A DNA stretch of 64,000 bases. Origin: Lantana camara. Taxonomy: Eukaryota > Streptophyta > Magnoliopsida > Lamiales > Verbenaceae. The position numbers and the translations under genes are program-made. A model generated the notes under the pieces. It had not been told where the DNA came from, made no database searches, and saw only the letters and a program-made list of their open reading frames with translations. The first letter of the stretch is position 1. Each line of letters starts with the position of its first letter. The stretch covers positions 23,767,001 to 23,831,000 of the forward strand of contig CM074860.1 of the NCBI GenBank assembly GCA_037501455.1, read 5' to 3'. Positions 11,151-20,596 of this stretch are shown here, piece after piece.

Positions 11151-12245
11151 TAGGGATGCAAATGAGACAAGCCGGCTCGCAAGCCTAACAAGCCAGCTCG
11201 TAAAAAGCTCATGCTTGGGTTCGGAAAGGACGAGCCGAGCCGAGCCTAAGCTCGGTTCGTGGGATTTCGAACCCAAGCCAGAACCCCATATTTCTCAGCT
11301 CGTGCTCGCGAGCCACACTATAATTAAAAAAAAAAAAAGAATATATATATATATATATATATAACCCTAGCCCTAAATCCCCACCTCATTTTTAATTTCC
11401 ATTTCAGCCGTCTACCGAGAAAATTTTCAGCCCCAGAAGATCCCCACTCTCTGCCTCTCCAACTCCGGCCACCACATCTCACGCCAGAGCCACCACCCAT
11501 CACCTCGCACTCCCAGCCACCGCGACCTATGTCTTCTAGAATTTAGCCGCAACAGCAACAGAGATTACTATAGTTCAGCTTTCACCACCTTCGCAAAGTC
11601 GCAACACGCTTGAGTCGACACCACCTCTCCAACTCCGGCCACCACACGGACGTGGAACGAGAGGAAACGGCACCACCACCACCTCCACCATTGTTTTCTT
11701 TCTTCTTCTTCTTTTTTTTTTTTCCAAGATATCATATCTGAAAATTTTTTCTTTATGAAAACGAACTCAGATCTGATTTTTTGTTTTGAAAGATCAGATT
11801 CTAGATGGGAGAAGGGCATAGAATTTGTTTTAAATTTTTGGTTTTCAAGGTTGTTTTGAATCTGGATTTTGTAATATGGATCTTTGAAAGATGGGCATGA
11901 AAGTTTATATGAATTATTTTTTTGGATGTGATTGTTGTGAAACGAATTTCTTAAAATTGTTTTTCTGGTGGTCTTTGGTTCTTTTTCATGTCAAAGTACG
12001 TTAGAGTGAATTCTGGAGAAGAGTGTTTCAAAAAAAAAAAAAAAAATAAAGGATGGAGAAGGAAGGCTCGCAAGCCGAGCCGAACCATCTCAAGCTTTGC
12101 ACGAGGCAAGCCCGAACCCAAAAATTCATGGCTCTGCGGCTCGCGAACCAAGCCCGAACCATGTTTTTTGAGCACGAGCCCAAGCCCGAGCCAGACAAAA
12201 ACACCAAAGCTCGGCTCGGCTCGGCTCAGCTCGTTTGCATCCGTA
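11151..12245. mobile_element. Non-autonomous hAT element (1095 bp) inside the copia RT
   Basis: Terminal inverted repeats TAGGGATGCAAATGAG (left) and TACGGATGCAAACGAG (right end, reversed) are bracketed by a perfect 8-bp duplication. Both subterminal regions (about 180 bp each) are packed with GCTCG/GAGCC motifs in both orientations, typical of hAT transposase-binding zones. No transposase is encoded. The centre (about 11365-11950) has the composition of a host gene leader: CT-rich, with CTCTCCAACTCCGGCCACCA repeated at about 11455 and 11625. This suggests a captured gene fragment, which I could not identify. Confidence 0.93.
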
Positions 12246-12253
12246 GTCCCGAT
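12246..12253. repeat. hAT target-site duplication, right copy
   Basis: GTCCCGAT, identical to the copy at 11143-11150. Confidence 0.93.
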
Positions 12254-12515
12254 GATCAACATATCATCGACATATAAACAGACTATCACCAAATAGTCAG
12301 TTGTAGTTTTGGAGTAAATGCACCTGTCAGCACTGTTATACTTGAACCCAAAGCTCAAGTGTCAAACTTCTCGTACCACTGTTTTGGTGCTTGCTTTAGA
12401 CCATACAGAGATTTAACTAACTTACACACTTTGTTTTATGTTCCCGGTGCTACAAAACCCTCAGGTTGTTCCATATAGATTTCTTCTTTCAAATTTCCAT
12501 TTAAAAAGGTTGTCT
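12254..12515 (-). pseudogene. pol: Copia reverse transcriptase, N-terminal part with catalytic site
   Basis: The - strand shows EEIYMEQPEGFVAPG, KSLYGLKQAP and, next to the hAT insertion, FKYNSADRCIYSKTTTDYLVIVCLYVDDML with the copia YVDDM active site. A stop and frame changes lie near 12350-12440. Confidence 0.9.
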
Positions 12516-13619
12516 TTACGTCCATTTGATGAACAAACAGATCATAAAGAGAGGCCAAGGCAAGAAGAATTCTAATGGAAGCAACTCGAGCCACCGTGCG
12601 TAAGTGTCAAAGTAGTCAATCCCTTCTACTTGTCTGAACCCTTTGGCAACTAATCTAGCTTTAAAAGCTGAGATAGTGCCATCGGTGTTCCTTTTTCTTC
12701 TAAATACCCACTTGCACCCAATGGGTTTAGAACCACGAGGTAAGTCTGCTAATACCCAAGTATTATTACCCAAGATCGAATCCATTTCATCGTTTATAGC
12801 TTTCTTCCAAAAGGAAGCATCTCGAGAAGCCATAGCTTCTGCAAATGTTTTAGGGTCCGTCTCGAGTGTAAATACAAACGGTATTTCACTTACCACTTTA
12901 TTATCCTGGTCCCACTCCACCAAGAACAATAAAGCATCAGAAGAGATAAAGTCTTTATCCAAACTTTTCTCTTTTGTTGCTCTAGTACTCATTCTAGGCT
13001 CAATTGGTTGTGTAGGAACATTGTTTTCCACAACCGGCCTTATAGGACCTCTAGGCTCAATTTGGGGTGGCTCAGATTCATTTCCAACATCTTTTGAAAA
13101 TGTATTTTCGAAGAATTCAACATCCCTAGACTCAGTTATCACATTAAACTCCAAGTCAAGAAGTCTATAAGCCTTGCTATTAAGAGCATATCCAACAAAT
13201 ACACTTTTAATAGCCCTAGCTCCTAACTTGGTCCGTTTGGGATCAGGAATCCGAAAGTAAGCCACACACCCCCACACTTTGAAATAGCTTATGTTGGGTT
13301 TTCTGCCTTTCCATACTTCATAGGGACTAGTCTTCACAACAGTACTAGGCATCCTATTTAGAATATGGCATGCAGATAGAAGGGCTTCACCCCACAAGTT
13401 GTGAGGTAGGTTTGCATGATTTAGCATGCAATTTATCATGTCCAGTAAGGTACGATTTTTCCTTTCAGCTACACCGTTGTGCTAGGATGTATAACCGGCA
13501 GTTGTTTGATGTATGATACCACTTTCTTCGCAAAGTGTATCAAAAGCATTCAAACAATAGTCCATGCCTCGATCAGAACGTAGAACCTTAATCTTCTTCT
13601 CAAGTTGGGTTTCTACTTC
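12516..13619 (-). pseudogene. pol: Copia integrase C-terminal half and RT start
   Basis: Shows VAERKNRTLLDMINCMLN, with the Glu of the integrase DDE triad, then LWGEALLSACHILNRMPS, KGRKPNISYFKVWGC and the linker. RT begins with VLADLPRGSKPIGCKWVFRRK and VAKGFRQVEGIDYFDTYA. TAG at about 13483 replaces a residue just before HNGVAERK. One missing C near 12595 shifts the frame after DTYA. Confidence 0.92.
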
Positions 13620-14543
13620 TCATTTATATTTCACAAAAGAACTAAGAGCTTCATCTTTAGTTCTTAACAAATACACATAGAAAAAGCAACTAGCGTCATC
13701 AATAAAAGTAATAAAATACCTTTTACCACCTCTAGTTAAAATTCCATTTAACTCACAAATATCCGTATGAATTAAATCTAATATTTGTGATTCTCTTTTA
13801 ACACTTGGAAAAGGTTTTCGTACTATTTTTGATTTTGCACATATTTCACACTTGTCAAGTTCGTTTTTACCAATATCAATTAATCCCATTGCATGCATAT
13901 TTTTCAAGTTCTTTGCACTAACATGTCCTAATCGACTATGCCATAAAGAAATTGAAGAAATCATGTAAGCAGAAATAGAACTCGTATTATTGATTAACAT
14001 CTTATACATCCCATTACAAGCATAGCCTTTGCCAACAAATTCACCGTTTTTCATGATGATAACCTTTTCAGACTCAACAGAAACCTTAAAACCTTTTTTA
14101 TCTAACAAATCAACAGAAATTAAACTTTTCCTAACATCTGGTACAAACAAGACATTGATCAAAGTTAACTTCTTCCCGGAGTTAAAGTTAAGTTCAACGG
14201 ATCCTTTGTCTCCAACATTAGCTTTGGAGCTGTTGACCATCTGAACCTCTTGCCCAACAATTTCTTCAAAGGTCTTGAAAAGCCTTCGATCGTTGCAAAT
14301 GTGAACGGTAGCTCCAGAATCTAACCACCAACCAGAAAGTTCACTTGCCATGTTGATTTCAGAAATCATAGCCACATCGTGGCTAAGATCAGTCACCATG
14401 GCAATTAGGTTCTCCTCAACCATATTTGTAACTCTGGATCCACTCTTCCGTTGTGGGCATTCTCTTGCATAATGTCCTGTTTCTCCACAAACATGACACT
14501 TACCTTTTCTTTTGTTAGTAGCATTATAAACAGGTTTAGGTTT
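13620..14543 (-). pseudogene. pol: Copia zinc knuckle, protease and integrase N-terminal half
   Basis: Contains KCHVCGETGHYARECP (CX2CX4HX4C) near 14450-14505. The protease WWLDSGATVHICN retains the D-S-G triad. The integrase zinc domain is LWHSRLGHVSAKNL...KCEICAKSK (HHCC). The core follows, with Asp in LIHTDICE and in FITFIDDAS. It is in frame with gag except for a TAG at 14544-14546, and it ends at TGA 13620-13622 inside the integrase core. Confidence 0.93.
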
Positions 14544-15431
14544 CTACCCGGATTTCTTAAATTGTCCTTGATTCTTTTTAAACCTGAAAGGCTTCTTTTT
14601 AGAACTTCCTGCCTCAACATAATTCACACCGGATTGTCCTTGAATCAAATTCTTACCATCGCGTTTCCAAGCCTCCTCTTCAATACGCAGATGTTTCTGA
14701 ATTTGTTCCAAGGACATATCCTCAGATTTATGCATCAATCTCTTTGCATAATCTTTCCAGGCAGGAGGGAGCTTTGAAATTATAGCTCCTACCTGGAAGG
14801 CTTCTGGAAGGACAATTTTCCCCATCCGTAGTTTGTTCACAATAACCTGGAGCTCATTTACTTGCTCCAGAATTGGTTTATTATCAACCATTTTAAAATC
14901 CAAATATTTGTTTGTACCTTCTTCCTCAGCCTTGTACTTGTATTCCAAGGCTTCCCACAGCTCTCTAGGTGACTGCACATTTGTGTATAAATCATACAGC
15001 CTATCTGACAAGGTATTCAGAATGTGTCCGCGAGCCAACTGTTCATCTTCTGCTCTCTTTCTTCTTTGTTGTTGAAGGGTCTCCACAATCTCCTGGTGGA
15101 TCTGCAAGGCATTCCTTGAAGGACCTGTTGCTGTTGTGTTGGCAAGAGGTACAACACCTGTTGCAGGAGGATTGGCAGGAGGAGCACCACGTGCTGTAGT
15201 GGGATTCGTAGGAGGAACAACACCTGCTGCAGTAGCTGGTGGATCCAAATTAACGGGCTGCTGGGGAGCAGGAGGATCTTCTGGAATTGGTGGCAGACTA
15301 GGATCCAGAACATAGGCAAGCTTAAGGACAGTAAGCAGGAACTTCATCTTGTCCTGCCAGCGACTGAAAGTGTTGCCATCGAAGCGATCTAGCTTTTGCT
15401 GGTTCATGATTCTGAAGGATTCAGACTCCAT
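14544..15431 (-). pseudogene. gag: Copia Gag (UBN2-type)
   Basis: The start is taken at the ATG at 15431 (MESESFRIMNQQKLDRFDG), because the longer open frame reaches back into the LTR. The N-terminal part has a proline-rich insert (residues about 45-110). The UBN2-type gag domain follows, with LSDRLYDLYTNVQSPRELWEALEYKY and LEQVNELQVIVNKLRM. The basic tail leads to the zinc knuckle after the in-frame TAG at 14544. Only 24 nt separate the LTR from this ATG, with no recognisable primer-binding site. Confidence 0.92.
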
Positions 15432-15455
15432 CTTCACGAATAGAAACTTTAAGAT

Positions 15456-16188
15456 TGTTGAGAAATCTGGGCAAAAACCGAAGCTAGACACGGGTAATCC
15501 CTGTCCTCAAAGTTTCTATCGTCCCTAAATTTTTGGGAAGTGTGCTAAAGGTTTCAGGCGACACACTTTTAGAATATATGTCAAGCTTAATTTCTGGGAA
15601 TGATTTCGTGTACTAGCACTGCACAAGAAATCTGATGAATGCGTTGTGTTTCTTTTCAGCTCAAGGATTGCATATATAGATATCAGGTGTTACAAAACGG
15701 ATTAATTCAAATTATGACTGTTGGAGAATTAATTCAGCATCAATGGGTTGTTAGTGGCCCCTGAATTAATTTGTGGTTTAAGTCTCCTTGACCTTTCAGT
15801 TACATTGGCTCTCAACAGTCACATTTGAATTATTGGACTGATTTAGGGTTGATTCTGAATGAATTTGGCCCAAAAAGAGGGGCTCTGGGCTTGGAGGCGA
15901 GGCTCCTAGCGACGATGTGTACGTGCGCCATCAAACGCCACATTCGCCCATGCCCGTGCCCGCGCACAGGCGGTGCGGTGCACCGCACCGCATGTGAGCC
16001 TATCAGTCCACCTCACATTTATTAATTTAATAACCCACTTAGTGCCTTAACTTATATAGCTGACCACACTTGGTTATAAAATCAATGTGGGATAAGTTTA
16101 GTTTTCCCAAACACCTTTTCATATGCCTCTTTGATATTTCCAATAATCCTCCAATAATTAATTGGGTTATCAATGCATATGTTTAACA
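15456..16188 (-). repeat. Copia 5' LTR
   Basis: Bounded by TGTTGAG and GTTTAACA and followed by the duplication ATTTT at 16189. It includes the perfect palindrome TGCGGTGCACCGCACCGCA-type tract near 15972-15992. Confidence 0.95.
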
Positions 16189-16219
16189 ATTTTGTGGTAG
16201 ATATAACATTTATAGAAAA

Positions 16220-16614
16220 GGGTTTTTCTTTGAATAGTACCCATAAGTTGAAAAAATTCCCTTTAACTCCCCACTTTCAAAAAAGTTCCCGTTTGCTCCC
16301 CAGATGACATGCCAAATTCCCTTTAACTCCCCATTGTTGTATAAAAACTCAAGAATCGCATCCCCGAATCCCCAAATCACGTAACTAAATCCCCAAATGA
16401 TGTCAAATACATCATTTGGGGATTTAGTTACGTGATTTGGGGATTTGGGTACGCGATTCTTGAGTTTTTATACAACATGTCAAAAAAATGGGGAGTAAAA
16501 AGGAAGTTTGATTTTCATCTGGGGAGTTCAGAGGAGCATTTTTTAAAGTGGGGAGCAAAGAGAAATTTGAGTTTACATGTGGGGATTTTTTGGGAAATAT
16601 CCGTACAGAAAACT
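16220..16614. mobile_element. Foldback MITE (about 395 bp hairpin)
   Basis: Two arms mirror each other about a centre near 16412. The inner 65-70 bp match almost perfectly (TGTATAAAAACTCAAGAATC on the left, inverted on the right). The outer arms match imperfectly through repeated CTCCCC-containing phrases out to GTTTTTCTTTGAATAGTACCC on the left and GTACAGAAAAC on the right. No coding. Superfamily not decided, as no convincing target duplication was found. Confidence 0.85.
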
Positions 16615-17448
16615 ACTAGTTAAATAGATAGCAATTGTAATATATCTAATCATATTATTAGTTAGTTTGAATTAAATTGGGTTTGAATTAGAATTTTCCG
16701 TATATAATACTTAATAAATAGGGAAAAATCCATCTACATTCTATTTAAGTCTATAAAATTACCAAAAGACCCCATTTTCCCTAAAATATTATAAATACCC
16801 AACAATATAGTTTTATAAATTAAATAGGGCGTAAATGCACTAAAAAATGTAACACTTGAAAAGGATTTTGTTATAAAACACTAAAAAGAAAAAGAGAAAA
16901 AAAAAAGGAAGATGTGTTTGCAAATATATATTTAACAAAATTTAGGTAGTACTTTCTCATGTTCTCAATGACCATATGTGATCGTAAGTGTGGTGTGAAA
17001 ATGTCATTAGGCACTTTGCCCATTTTCTTCATGGTCCAATGGATCAAATCTTATGCAATAATCCTAATTGTCCTACATTTTGTCTCTGTAGGCCGAAAGG
17101 GGCGGCCTTCCACTCTAGTGAGAAATCAAAAAATCATGGGCTTTCTTTCCATATAGGGCCTGTAATTCTTCATGGTTTCTCAGGCCCATGAGAAGCGTCG
17201 AGTGTTATTTGGATAACTTTAACTTGAGATTGAACTGAATAACCCAATTAATATGCAATATCCCAATTAATCCCAATTTAACATGGTCTCATTACATACT
17301 ATATCATAAGGTATCTCAGGCAGAATTGTCATGAATTGGATTTAAATTAGATTTATATAAATAGCATAAAATAGGAGAGAAAAAAGATAAAAGTTATATA
17401 AAAATAAATAAATAAAACTCGGCTAAAACGGTTATTATATGTCCTTCT
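16615..17448. other. AT-rich intergenic sequence
   Basis: Short ORFs at 16959-17191 show no recognisable domain. No splice-supported gene or further element ends were seen, apart from the SINE duplication at 17432-17448. Confidence 0.5.
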
Positions 17449-17573
17449 TTTTTTTATTTTTTTATTTTTTACATATGCATACTCAAGCGGGATTCGGACT
17501 CAGGACCTTGTCTCGGTGAATGAACTCATTAACCATTTGGACCAGCCATTGTTGGCTTATTATATGTCCCTCT
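17432..17573 (-). mobile_element. tRNA-derived SINE with 17-bp target duplications
   Basis: The element proper is 17449-17556 (108 bp). On the - strand it begins GCCAACAATGGCTGGTCC and has an A-box-like TGGTCCAAATGGTTAATG. About 35 nt later comes a B-box-like GAGTCCGAATCCC, the polymerase III promoter layout of tRNA-type SINEs. It ends in an A-rich tail (T-rich 17449-17473 on +). TTATTATATGTCCTTCT (17432-17448) and TTATTATATGTCCCTCT (17557-17573) flank it as a long target duplication with one mismatch. Confidence 0.87.
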
Positions 17574-17728
17574 TGATCAATTTAATAGTATAGATATCAG
17601 TCAATCCCAATTAATATGTAGTATCCCAAGATGTTGAGTATAAGTGAAATATCTTTTGTTTCACGCTTAATATAATAGTCTAGATTAATTGATAAAGACT
17701 AACTAGGACAATTAATTGAATTTTTTTC

Positions 17729-17731
<3 letters not shown>

Positions 17732-17775
<44 letters not shown>
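17732..17775. repeat. (AT)n microsatellite
   Basis: Uninterrupted AT dinucleotide run. Confidence 0.95.
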
Positions 17776-17780
<5 letters not shown>

Positions 17781-18068
17781 GTCGAGAAGTGGCCCCAATC
17801 AGGCCGATTACAAGTTCAGACTCGACTCATCCGTCAATAATGTTGGTTAAGTAAATATAGGAACTAATCGCCAATGGTATTCATTTCGTCCACGTCGATG
17901 CTGTAATGTAGCGAGAATTTTCACTGAAAACATGGAATTCACAAGATATTTATTGCCTATGCCAAAATTATGTCAGTATTGGCAGACAAAATTGTTTCAT
18001 GGTGAAATGTCGCAACTTTATTATCTAAATGGAGGAGTATCATTAGAACCAATACTGGCACCAGCTGC
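17776..18068. other. Intergenic flank of the CACTA element
   Basis: No ORF or repeat structure recognised. It ends in TGC (18066-18068), the left copy of the CACTA target duplication. Confidence 0.5.
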
Positions 18069-18397
18069 CACTACAAGAAATCGTGCATATTCCTACGGAA
18101 ATTTCTGACGGGATATTTTCTGTCTGAAAGCCATCAGAAACACCAAGGTATTTTCGACGGTATTCCGATGGCTAAACATATTTTTATAAAAATAAAAAAT
18201 AAACGATTCTAATGACATTTGAAATGTATAAAATAAAATTTTAAAAATAAATCAACGGGTTTTTCCGTCGGTTCGTCATCGACATACATTAAAAATAATT
18301 TTTGAATTAAATAAAAAAATCTAAAAAATAAATAATAAGTATTTTCAACGAAAATCCTATCGAATTTTTTAAAATAAAAATTAAAAAATATACTGAT
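18069..18397. repeat. CACTA left subterminal region
   Basis: Contains TTCCTACGGAAATTTCTGACGG, CGACGGTATTCCGATGG and GTTTTTCCGTCGG, degenerate copies of one short motif in both orientations, as is usual for CACTA transposase-binding zones. Confidence 0.8.
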
Positions 18398-19124
18398 TGA
18401 TGGAGCCCAATTATAACATGGTCACATCACGACACGTGAGCCCTCATGGTTCCCACCTGTACTATGGGGCCAACCCATCTACCCACATAAACTACTTGGA
18501 AGTGGTTGAGATCCTATTAGTTGGGAAAAACCACAAGACTCCCCTTGGGTCCACAACATGCCTTCCTGGTGCCAAAGCTACCCCTCGGAGTTAATGTCCA
18601 ATAAGGTTCACATGGGGTCCCTCACAAGGGTCGGGTCCTCTCGAATCCCCTTGAGTACCTTTCTCCTAAGGGTACTTAATGGACACTCATACTGAGCACG
18701 TCAACCCCTCGATGACAACCTTGTAGTACCTTATAACACCTAGTACAAGACAGTGCACCTGCTACCAGCACATTGCGGTTATCTTTATGGCAAGCTTACA
18801 GATGCTTTTACCTCAAACATCCTGTATTGGGCCACGTGTTTAGGGCAACATCCCCTATGGGACCACTTGGCATTGAATTACCAAAAGGGTCCTCACCCTC
18901 AACTATAAATAGGCTAAGTGTTATCCCTCTCAAGGACCATCTTCTACCTGACAAACTTGAGTTGTACTACCCTCAATCTGTGTTGGCTTAGCTGGTAGAA
19001 CTCACATCCTCTTACTCTCTTACTCCAGTACACCTTTCTTACCGGAGCACAGCCTCCCCGTTGGTTCTCTCACTTCAATACAAATTAAGTGGTGGTGCGA
19101 GCCACATCGAATTATGCCCCATCA
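18398..19124 (+). repeat. 5' LTR of a truncated Tat-type gypsy element
   Basis: TGATGGAG start and CCCATCA end mirror the LTR of the complete element at 48446. The TATA box CTATAAATA lies at about 18903, in the same phrase (CCTCAACTATAAATA) as in that element. It is diverged enough to be a different family of the same lineage. Confidence 0.82.
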
Positions 19125-20126
19125 TTTTGGCACAGTCTGTAGAAGCCATCTCTCTTCCTCCTCTTTCTTTTTAGCTAGAAGTAAAATCGATAAAGGGAGT
19201 TCAATGGTGGTGATAACTCGTTTAGGGTTTTCTGGATATAAAGACAATCCTAACGCAAAAGATAACTAGCGTCCTGAAGGAGCGGGGGATGAGACCGCGC
19301 TGGATCCTATTATCGATCCCAAAGATACTACCGACGATCCTCGACCGATGAACTCCACCAATAAGGGGAAGGGTGTCCTCACAGAAACCCCTCACGTCGG
19401 CGAAATTCCACGTTCCCCAAACCGACCTAGCATCCATTGCAGCTCCACTAGGAGGTCCTGTCGTAATGATGCTGCCACCGGGCTACATGCTATTGCAACC
19501 CAATATCATATCGGTTGTCTAGCCTTATCACGTCGGAAGAATACAGCTCCCGGTCACTATCTCCAAGGAGATCAACGGGGTAGAAATGCCCCCCATGACC
19601 GAGCTTCAACTCCAGGCGGTGTATGCCCAATGCGAAGTCTAGGCTGCCCAAAATGCTTGGAAGAACTTTACCGCCACCTATTTTCTGACGGCATACGGGA
19701 CACAGATCGCCTCCCGATGGGAGGGTGCAGGTACATCCCTTGATGGCTACCCAAGCGGCATTGAAGGTACAACCATCGCCTCCCCCACCTAGGCGAGGAA
19801 AGGGAACGCCCTCAAAAGAGGGTCAAGGTCGTTGACAGGCTGACAAAGGTAAATTGCCTGTCGGTGGAGTCGCCCCTAATGAGGAGGCCCATTCACAACC
19901 CTCCAAGAAGGGACGCAAAGAAGACGTGGAGGACCCCTACATGTTGGCGGCTGTACAAAACCAGCTTGATGAAATCCAGAACATGGTGGAACAGCTTTCG
20001 AGTGCGGTCCCAAGTCGCTCGTGCAAGGGATGAAAGGCCTAATACCAAAGACCCTCGCCACCCCCAAGATCAGAATCAAGTCCCACGCTGGATAAGGGAC
20101 AGTGAAATACAAAGTCAAACGTACTA
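19125..20126 (+). pseudogene. gag: Truncated Tat-type gag leader and N-terminal gag
   Basis: TTTTGGCACAGTCTGTAG after the LTR corresponds to the TGCGCCGTCTGTGGG leader of the element at 49262. An ATG near 19204 aligns in position with that element's gag start. Later pieces match its gag closely: GTATGCCCAATGCGAAGT and CAGGCGGTG near 19610-19640, and GCAAGGGATGAAAGGCC near 20020-20040. The reading frame is wrecked by many stops. The fragment ends abruptly at the TRIM; no pol follows. Confidence 0.78.
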
Positions 20127-20596
20127 TGTAACAGCCCGAAAACCCGTCGGTCGATATTGTCCGCTTTGGTAGGCTAAGCGATACCACCCTCACGGTTTTG
20201 TTCCTCCCAATGGCTAAGATCACCATTCGGGAAAAGGCCTCAACAAGGGAAAGGTATCCACCCCCTTATAAAGCAGGCTTTGTTCCCCTCTCCAACCGAT
20301 GTGGGACAAGCACCTTAGGCTATTACAGTCCACCCCCCTAAGAGGGCCCAGCGTCCTCGCTGGCACACCGGCCCGGGCCCTGGCTCTAATACCATTTGTA
20401 ACAGCCGGAAAACCCGTATGTCGATATTGTCCGCTTTGGTGGGCTAAGAGACACCACCCTCACGGTTTTGTTCTTGTTCCTCCCAATGGCTAAGATCAAC
20501 ATCTGGGAAAATGCCTCTACAACAAAACCGTGAGGGTGGTGTCACTTAGCCCATCAAAGCGGACAATATCGACAGGCGGGTTTTTGGGCTGTTACA
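20127..20596 (-). mobile_element. TRIM-like miniature LTR retrotransposon, rearranged
   Basis: One full LTR (20127-20327, 201 bp) starts TGTAACAGCCCGAAAACCC. It is followed by a 69-bp interior with a - strand polypurine run (about 20329-20345) and a primer-binding-like TGGTATTAGAGCCA (20381-20394, - strand). A second LTR copy starts at 20397 but breaks off near 20522, where an inverted copy of the LTR terminus (20523-20596) is joined. TACTA before and TACCA after may be a target duplication. No coding capacity, as expected for a TRIM. Confidence 0.8.

Larger units (their letters stand above)
8947..16188 (-). mobile_element. Ty1/copia LTR retrotransposon with nested hAT insertion
   Basis: Two LTRs of about 735 bp (8947-9684 and 15456-16188) flank a copia-order interior read on the - strand: gag, zinc knuckle, protease, integrase, RT, RNase H. 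The 5-bp duplication ATTTT is present at 8942-8946 and 16189-16193. Coding carries several stops and frameshifts. The RT is split by a hAT element that came later, since it is flanked by copia sequence on both sides. Multiple substitutions and indels between the two LTRs show that the insertion is not recent. Confidence 0.96.

Noticed and set aside
19222..20226. Host protein-coding exons in the gag remnant region
   Set aside because: Position and wording follow the Tat gag at 49345-50330; the frame is destroyed.
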